Positions 5,906-10,939 of a DNA stretch of 10,939 nucleotides are shown here, piece after piece. Position 1 is the stretch's first letter; the number at the start of each line of letters is the position of its first letter. The translations under genes were made by a program, and so were the position numbers. Below the pieces are notes generated by a model. That model searched no databases, was not told where the DNA came from, and saw only the letters and a program-made list of their open reading frames with translations. The stretch is taken from assembly GCA_016935935.1 (NCBI GenBank), contig JAFGPZ010000032.1, positions 1 through 10,939 of the forward strand. The letters run 5' to 3'. The stretch is from Deltaproteobacteria bacterium. GTDB taxonomy: Bacteria; Desulfobacterota; Syntrophia; Syntrophales; UBA2210.

Positions 5906-7771
5906 ATGATATCGTATAGAGATAGAATGCCCTGCGGAAGCGTGGATATATTACAAGTCACACGTACGGTACACCTGTCGGGATGGGTGGATGCACTGAG
6001 GGACCACGGCGAGGTGCTATTTATTCACTTAAGAGACCGAAGCGGTATCGTCCAGGTGGTATTCAGTCCCCAACATGCGTCTCAAGAAATGTGCAAGAAA
6101 GCCCAATCACTGAGAAACGAATACTGCATATCTGTAACGGGAACGGTTGTAAAACGGGAAGAAGGCACGGAAAATCCACATCTCAAGACGGGGAACATAG
6201 AAGTCATGGCCAGCGATCTTATCATCCTGAGTAAGGCAGATACGCCACCTTTTCCCATATCGGAAAAGGCAATGTTGGCGGGAGCAGTTGTAACTGGTGT
6301 TGAGGCTGTAGCGGAAGACCTGAGACTCCAGTATCGTTATCTTGACCTGAGACGCCCATCTATGCAGTCAAACCTTACAAAGAGACACAGGATTACAAAA
6401 GATATTCGTGACTACCTGGACAAGAAGGGTTTTATAGAGGTGGAAACACCAATGCTTACCAAGAGTACTCCCGAGGGAGCACGCGACTATCTGGTCCCGA
6501 GCCGTGTTCATCAGAGGCATTTCTACGCACTTCCCCAGTCACCGCAGCTCTTCAAACAACTGCTTATGGTAAGCGGTCTGGAACGATACTTCCAGATTGT
6601 ACGATGCTTCAGAGATGAAGACCTCCGACCTAATCGTCAGCCCGAGTTTACACAGCTTGATCTCGAGGCGTCCTTCATAGACGAAGAGTTTATCTACGAG
6701 ATTGTGGAAGAACTGGCGGTGCAAATATTTTCCATCGGAGATATAAAACTCACACGTCCCTTCCCCCGGATGACCTGGGAGGAGGCTATAGACAGCATGG
6801 GCACTGATCGGCCCGATATGCGATTCGGTCTGCGATTCGTAGAGGCCACTGATATATTCAACAGTACATCATACGGCATTTTCAAGCAGATAATAGAACA
6901 CGGTGGTCACATAAAGGGGATCAATATCAAGGGGCAGTCAGATAAACTCAGCAAGAATGTATTGCAGAACGAATATGCGAAAGAGATTGTTCCATCCTTT
7001 GGCGCCAGAGGAATGACATGGATGCGGGTAGTGGATGGCAAGCTCGAATCCAACATCGTCCAGTTTTTCAGTGATGCCGAGAAGAAGAGCATCATTAAAC
7101 GCTTTGCGGCTGAGAGTGGCGATGTGATCATTATGATTGCAGATGCTTCATATAATCTGGTTGTATCGGTGCTGGGACAACTGAGACTCCACCTTGCCTG
7201 GAAACTGGATCTGATAACTGAAAAGAGATACTGCCCCCTCTGGGTTACAGATTTTCCCCTCTTTGAGTATGTAGATGGAAGGATTACCTCCAGCCATCAC
7301 CCATTTACTTCCCCTGACAGGAGTGCCTTTGATCCAGGGAACATGGAGGCTTTGTTGAAACTCAGGTCCCGTGCCTACGACCTGGTTCTGAACGGAGAGG
7401 AACTGGGAGGAGGGAGCATTCGCATTAGCGACCGCGACGTGCAGAACAGGATCTTCCAAGCCTTGGGATTGTCGGACAGAGATATAGAGGAAAAGTTCGG
7501 ATTTTTCCTTAAGGCCTTCGACTACGGCATTCCTCCCCATGGTGGCATTGCCTTGGGTATGGATCGCGTCGTCTCCATGATTCTCAATACCCCCTCCATC
7601 AGAGAGGTCATCGCCTTTCCTAAAAACAGGAGAGCCTTCTGTCCGCTGACGGAGGCTCCTTCACCTGTATCGCAAAAACAATTGGCTGAACTGGGATTAG
7701 TCGCTCCAGCAACTGAAAAGTTCGTTCATGGGAAGAAAGCGCTGCCTCCTCACAGCGAAAAGAAAAAGTAG
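5906..7771 (+). CDS. aspS: Aspartyl-tRNA synthetase, bacterial type, probably non-discriminating (Asp/Asn)
   Basis: This class IIb aminoacyl-tRNA synthetase attaches aspartate to tRNA-Asp. At 621 residues it is slightly longer than the usual 590. The N-terminal OB-fold anticodon-binding domain spans about 1-110. Class II motif 1 lies around 163-190. Motif 2 includes CFRDEDLRPNRQPEFTQLD (234-252), and motif 3 is GIALGMDRVV (547-556). A GAD insertion domain lies at about 290-420, and PQSPQLFKQL (210-219) is the expected active-site segment. In the anticodon domain His34 (RDHG) and Gly87 (EEGTEN) correspond by my alignment to His31 and Gly82 of the Pseudomonas non-discriminating enzyme, implying that it may also make Asp-tRNA-Asn for GatCAB. 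The hinge after PPFPISE carries about 11 extra residues, and the C-terminus ends in a short lysine-rich tail. AGGGAAGG (5891-5898) lies 7 nt before the ATG. It sits 21 nt after purF. Confidence 0.97.
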   Translation: MISYRDRMPCGSVDILQVTRTVHLSGWVDALRDHGEVLFIHLRDRSGIVQVVFSPQHASQEMCKKAQSLRNEYCISVTGTVVKREEGTENPHLKTGNIEVMASDLIILSKADTPPFPISEKAMLAGAVVTGVEAVAEDLRLQYRYLDLRRPSMQSNLTKRHRITKDIRDYLDKKGFIEVETPMLTKSTPEGARDYLVPSRVHQRHFYALPQSPQLFKQLLMVSGLERYFQIVRCFRDEDLRPNRQPEFTQLDLEASFIDEEFIYEIVEELAVQIFSIGDIKLTRPFPRMTWEEAIDSMGTDRPDMRFGLRFVEATDIFNSTSYGIFKQIIEHGGHIKGINIKGQSDKLSKNVLQNEYAKEIVPSFGARGMTWMRVVDGKLESNIVQFFSDAEKKSIIKRFAAESGDVIIMIADASYNLVVSVLGQLRLHLAWKLDLITEKRYCPLWVTDFPLFEYVDGRITSSHHPFTSPDRSAFDPGNMEALLKLRSRAYDLVLNGEELGGGSIRISDRDVQNRIFQALGLSDRDIEEKFGFFLKAFDYGIPPHGGIALGMDRVVSMILNTPSIREVIAFPKNRRAFCPLTEAPSPVSQKQLAELGLVAPATEKFVHGKKALPPHSEKKK

Positions 7772-7786
7772 CAGGATATTAATTAT

Positions 7787-8875
7787 ATGAAGGCAATACT
7801 TGCGCTGGAAGACGGCACGATATTCGAGGGAGTGTCATTCGGCTCGCCTGGAGAATGTACGGGTGAAGTGGTTTTCAACACAGGTATGACAGGGTATCAG
7901 GAGGTGCTGACCGATCCCTCTTACAAAGGCCAGATAGTCACTATGACCTATCCCTTGATCGGCAATTATGGCATTAATTCCGAGGATTCGGAGTCTCGTT
8001 CTCTGTGGCTTGAGGGATTTGTAGTTCATGAGCTTTGCGAAAAGCCGAGCAACTGGAGATCTGAAAAGAGCCTCGATACATACTTGAAGGAACATGGCGT
8101 CATTGGCATACAAGGGATAGATACGCGAACTCTTACAAAGCGCATACGAGAAGCGGGCGCCATGAGGAGTATAATATCGACTGAAGATTACGACAGGGAT
8201 TCGCTCCTTTCAAAGGCACGAAACGCCCTCGGTCTCGTGGGGCGTGACCTTGTCATGGCTGTTACCTGCGAAAGAGCTTATGACTTTGCCAAAGAAGGCA
8301 GATACCGCGTCGTCGTTATGGACTTTGGCGTCAAATCCAGTATTCTCAAGCAGCTTAAGAGGACGGGGTGCAGCGTGCAAGTTGTCAGGGCAGACGCATC
8401 GGTAGAGGAAATCATCGGCCTCGCTCCCGACGGCATTCTCCTTTCCAATGGACCCGGTGATCCAGCTGCGATAACCTATGCCGTTGAGACCATCCGTGAG
8501 TTGCTGACATTGGGAAATATCCCCATGTTCGGTATATGCCTGGGGCAGCAGCTGTTAGGAATTGCCCTTGGGGGTAAAACATATAAACTGAAGTTCGGAC
8601 ACCACGGGTCAAATCACCCCGTTAAGGATATAGTAACTGGAAAGGTACACATAACCGTTCAAAACCACGGCTTCTGCGTCGATATGGATACGCTGGACAG
8701 GGATACAATTGAAATTACACATATAAATCTTAACGATCAAACACTTGAAGGGATGAGACACAGGGATCTGCCTGTCTTTTCAGTACAGTTTCATCCAGAA
8801 GCAGGACCGGGGCCACATGATGCTCGGTATCTCTTCAGTCACTTTATCGAACTAATGGGGGAAAAGTGGAAATAA
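7787..8875 (+). CDS. carA: Carbamoyl-phosphate synthase small (glutaminase) subunit
   Basis: CarA hydrolyses glutamine and channels ammonia to CarB, which makes carbamoyl phosphate for pyrimidine and arginine synthesis. At 362 residues it is close to the usual 360-380. The CPSase-specific N-terminal domain covers about 1-150 and includes [17 protein letters not shown] (30-46) and the strand [16 protein letters not shown] (106-121). The class I amidotransferase domain starts at [11 protein letters not shown] (173-183). It contains LLSNGPGDP (218-226), the nucleophile Cys251 in GICLGQQLL, and His336/Glu338 in [28 protein letters not shown] (263-279) is also characteristic. An AGGA (7773-7776) lies 10 nt before the ATG, and the gene begins 15 nt after aspS. 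Unusually, its partner carB does not follow directly; guaA lies between them. Confidence 0.97.
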   Translation: MKAILALEDGTIFEGVSFGSPGECTGEVVFNTGMTGYQEVLTDPSYKGQIVTMTYPLIGNYGINSEDSESRSLWLEGFVVHELCEKPSNWRSEKSLDTYLKEHGVIGIQGIDTRTLTKRIREAGAMRSIISTEDYDRDSLLSKARNALGLVGRDLVMAVTCERAYDFAKEGRYRVVVMDFGVKSSILKQLKRTGCSVQVVRADASVEEIIGLAPDGILLSNGPGDPAAITYAVETIRELLTLGNIPMFGICLGQQLLGIALGGKTYKLKFGHHGSNHPVKDIVTGKVHITVQNHGFCVDMDTLDRDTIEITHINLNDQTLEGMRHRDLPVFSVQFHPEAGPGPHDARYLFSHFIELMGEKWK

Positions 8876-8909
8876 TCGGTAACCTTGAAATGGGGAGAGA
8901 CATTGTTAT

Positions 8910-10448
8910 ATGCGAGAAACAGTATTAGTTTTTGATTTTGGTTCACAAACCGCCCAACTCATTGCCCGCAGAATAAGGGAGTTGGGCGTTTATTGTGAAA
9001 TAGTCGGGCACGACATATCGTCGGCTGAAATATCGACACGCCAACCAACGGCCATAATCCTGTCAGGCGGTCCTTCATCGGTTCTGGATGATATGCATCC
9101 CGATATGGATGCAGGCATTGCGACTCTTAATGTGCCGATTTTAGGAATCTGTTATGGCATGCAACTCCTGGCACGACTGCTGAAGGGTCAGGTGGAAAAG
9201 GGAAAACAGAGAGAATACGGACCGGCCCAGATCGAAATCGTGAAGCACGGTCCCATCTTTGAAGGAATGGAAGATTACCTGAATGTATGGATGAGTCACG
9301 GAGATCACGTAAGCGAGCCGCCGGAGGGATTTGAAGTAATGGCCCGTACTGTATCCTGTCCCGTTGCAGCCATGGGCAATGCAGAGAGAAAGATCTACGG
9401 GGTACAGTTTCATCCGGAAGTGGTGCATACACTTCGAGGGATGGAAATATTACGGAATTTTCTCTACTCTGTTGCCGGTTGCAGTGGAGGATGGACAATG
9501 GAAAAATTCGTAGAAGAATCGGTACAATCGATCAGAGACAAGGTCAAGGATGCAAACGTCATATGTGCCCTTTCAGGGGGTATCGACTCAGCTGTTGTGG
9601 CTGCATTAATCGAACGTGCCATAGGGAAGCAGATGAAGGCAGTATTTGTAGATAACGGGCTGCTCCGTACTGATGAAGTGAATGAGATTCATTCAATTTT
9701 CAGTGATGATTATCCCATGGATGTGACAGTTGTTGATGCGCGGGTCCGGTTTCTGGATTCGTTGGACGGAGTGATTGATCCGGAGAAAAAGAGAAAGGCC
9801 ATCGGTGAGACATTCATCGATGTATTCAAAGATGAAACATCTCACATAAAAAATGCAAAATTTCTTGCCCAGGGAACACTCTACCCTGACGTCATTGAGA
9901 GCCAGTCCGCGAAGGGCGGCCCATCATCAACGATTAAGAGTCATCACAACGTGGGTGGTCTCCCCAAGGATCTGGGGTTTGAACTCCTTGAGCCGCTTCG
10001 TGAGCTCTTCAAGGATGAGGTGAGACGTCTCGGCAGGGAACTGGGGTTGCCTTCTCGGCTCCTTACGAGACAGCCCTTCCCCGGCCCGGGACTGGCGGTC
10101 CGTATCATAGGAGAGGTCTCTGCGGAAAGTCTGTCTACGCTGAGGCACGCCGATTTGATTGTTCAGGAAGAAATGGTGAAATATGAAAGATACGAAGAGA
10201 TATGGCAATCCTTTGCCGTTCTCCTTCCAGTAAAGAGTGTGGGTGTCATGGGGGACGAGAGAACCTATGCCAATGCGGTGGTCCTCAGGGTCGTCTCCAG
10301 CATGGACGGTATGACGGCGGACTGGGTGAAGTTGCCGCACGAACTCCTGGGGCGTATGTCTTCACGAATAATAAACGAAGTAAATGGCGTCAACAGGGTC
10401 TGCTATGACATAAGTTCAAAACCACCGGGAACGATTGAATGGGAATAA
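8910..10448 (+). CDS. guaA: GMP synthase (glutamine-hydrolysing)
   Basis: GuaA amidates XMP to GMP with ATP and glutamine, the last step of de novo guanine nucleotide synthesis. The 512-residue protein is full length and single-chain. The N-terminal class I glutaminase domain (about 1-190) has ILSGGPSSV (50-58), the nucleophile Cys81 in GICYGMQLL, and His168/Glu170 in QFHPEVVHT. The ATP pyrophosphatase domain begins near 200 with the P-loop-like SGGIDS (222-227), followed by KSHHNVGGLP (343-352). The C-terminal dimerisation and XMP-binding part contains QPFPGPGLAVRIIGE (388-402), and the protein ends in the conserved KPPGTIEWE. A GGGGAG (8892-8897) lies 12 nt before the ATG, which is a rather long spacing, but no better in-frame start exists. 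The gene lies 34 nt after carA and 9 nt before carB, so it appears embedded in the carbamoyl-phosphate synthase operon. Confidence 0.98.
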   Translation: MRETVLVFDFGSQTAQLIARRIRELGVYCEIVGHDISSAEISTRQPTAIILSGGPSSVLDDMHPDMDAGIATLNVPILGICYGMQLLARLLKGQVEKGKQREYGPAQIEIVKHGPIFEGMEDYLNVWMSHGDHVSEPPEGFEVMARTVSCPVAAMGNAERKIYGVQFHPEVVHTLRGMEILRNFLYSVAGCSGGWTMEKFVEESVQSIRDKVKDANVICALSGGIDSAVVAALIERAIGKQMKAVFVDNGLLRTDEVNEIHSIFSDDYPMDVTVVDARVRFLDSLDGVIDPEKKRKAIGETFIDVFKDETSHIKNAKFLAQGTLYPDVIESQSAKGGPSSTIKSHHNVGGLPKDLGFELLEPLRELFKDEVRRLGRELGLPSRLLTRQPFPGPGLAVRIIGEVSAESLSTLRHADLIVQEEMVKYERYEEIWQSFAVLLPVKSVGVMGDERTYANAVVLRVVSSMDGMTADWVKLPHELLGRMSSRIINEVNGVNRVCYDISSKPPGTIEWE

Positions 10449-10457
10449 GGGGAGCCA

Positions 10458-10939
10458 ATGCCCAAACGTGAAGATTTAAAAAAGATACTTGTTATCGGTT
10501 CCGGTCCTATCATTATAGGCCAGGCATGTGAATTCGACTATTCAGGGACTCAGGCCTGTAAGGCCCTTATAGAAGAAGGATATGAGGTAGTCCTGTTAAA
10601 TTCAAATCCCGCCACCATCATGACCGATCCCGAAATGGCCCATCGCACCTATATAGAACCGATAACGGCGGACATCATTGAAAAAATCGTGGAAAAAGAG
10701 CGCCCCGATGCGGTGCTTGCCACCATAGGAGGACAGACGGCCCTGAATACTGCAGTTGAAGCGGCGGAACGGGGTATCTTCGACAACTTTGGTGTGGAAA
10801 TGATCGGCGCAAATCTTGCCGCTATCAGGAAAGCGGAGGACAGAGATGAGTTTAAAAAAGCGATGACAGAAATCGGCCTGAAAGTGCCACGAAGCGCAGT
10901 CGCCGGCACCATGGGAGAGGCTTGGAATATCGTGCAAGA
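10458..10939 (+). CDS. carB: Carbamoyl-phosphate synthase large subunit, N-terminal fragment (3' end outside window)
   Basis: Only the first 160 codons or so of this gene, normally about 1070 codons, are in the window. The frame starts at the ATG at 10458, 9 nt after the guaA stop, with a strong AAGGGGAG (10447-10454) overlapping that stop. It stays open to the right edge. The product begins with the preATP-grasp fold: [20 protein letters not shown] (10-29), [15 protein letters not shown] (47-61), TIGGQTALN (89-97), and AEDRDEF (126-132), whose Arg129 matches the ATP-binding Arg129 of the E. coli enzyme. This is the carboxyphosphate-forming half. CarB uses ammonia from CarA, two ATP and bicarbonate to make carbamoyl phosphate. 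Nothing in the visible part looks damaged. Confidence 0.96.
   Translation, partial: MPKREDLKKILVIGSGPIIIGQACEFDYSGTQACKALIEEGYEVVLLNSNPATIMTDPEMAHRTYIEPITADIIEKIVEKERPDAVLATIGGQTALNTAVEAAERGIFDNFGVEMIGANLAAIRKAEDRDEFKKAMTEIGLKVPRSAVAGTMGEAWNIVQ

Noticed and set aside
5983..6234. Second + strand open frame within the start of aspS
   Set aside because: It is out of frame with the well-conserved anticodon-binding domain of AspRS, and no separate start signal stands out.
9927..10340. Minus-strand open frame of 137 codons opposite guaA
   Set aside because: guaA is intact on the other strand with conserved motifs throughout this stretch; the antisense translation is low-complexity and unrecognisable.
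1..10939. A defence system, CRISPR array, phage or other undescribed system
   Set aside because: Every long gene belongs to a well-known biosynthetic or translation family, there are no spaced direct repeats, and the coding style is uniform along the window.

Overview
The window is a densely packed, single-strand (+) block of housekeeping nucleotide and amino-acid biosynthesis genes from an anaerobic-looking bacterium. The best guess is a deltaproteobacterium in the broad sense (Desulfobacterota, Syntrophus- or Geobacter-like). That guess rests on a family-level reading: a large PurSL-type FGAM synthetase paired with a long (275 aa) PurQ, an LL-diaminopimelate aminotransferase of the DapL type next to dapF, a PurF with the four iron-sulfur cysteines, and an AspRS with the residues of the non-discriminating form. 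No rRNA, tRNA or mobile element is present, so the taxonomy is inference.

Layout. Positions 2-1276 hold the 3' part of purL (5' end outside the window), followed after 15 nt by purQ (1292-2119). A 340-nt gap (2120-2459) is the only substantial non-coding stretch; it holds several hairpins, a weak terminator-like element and a possible 39-codon small ORF overlapping the end of purQ. A second run follows with gaps of 34 nt or less: dapF (2460-3308), dapL (3315-4493), purF (4493-5884, sharing one base with dapL), aspS (5906-7771), carA (7787-8875), guaA (8910-10448) and the start of carB (10458 to the window end).

How the genes work together. PurF performs the first committed step of purine synthesis (glutamine + PRPP). 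PurL/PurQ performs the FGAR to FGAM step, with PurQ supplying ammonia from glutamine. GuaA makes GMP from XMP. CarA/CarB make carbamoyl phosphate for pyrimidines and arginine. Four separate glutamine-amidotransferase activities therefore sit within 11 kb. DapL and DapF are consecutive steps from tetrahydrodipicolinate to meso-diaminopimelate, which serves peptidoglycan and lysine. AspS charges tRNA-Asp and, judging from two anticodon-domain residues, probably tRNA-Asn too, which would create a further glutamine-dependent amidation need (GatCAB, not visible here).

All major genes look intact with their catalytic residues. I found no convincing undescribed system. The points most worth checking are the structured purQ-dapF gap with its small ORF, the interruption of carA/carB by guaA, the TAATG coupling of dapL to purF, and the AspRS specificity residues.
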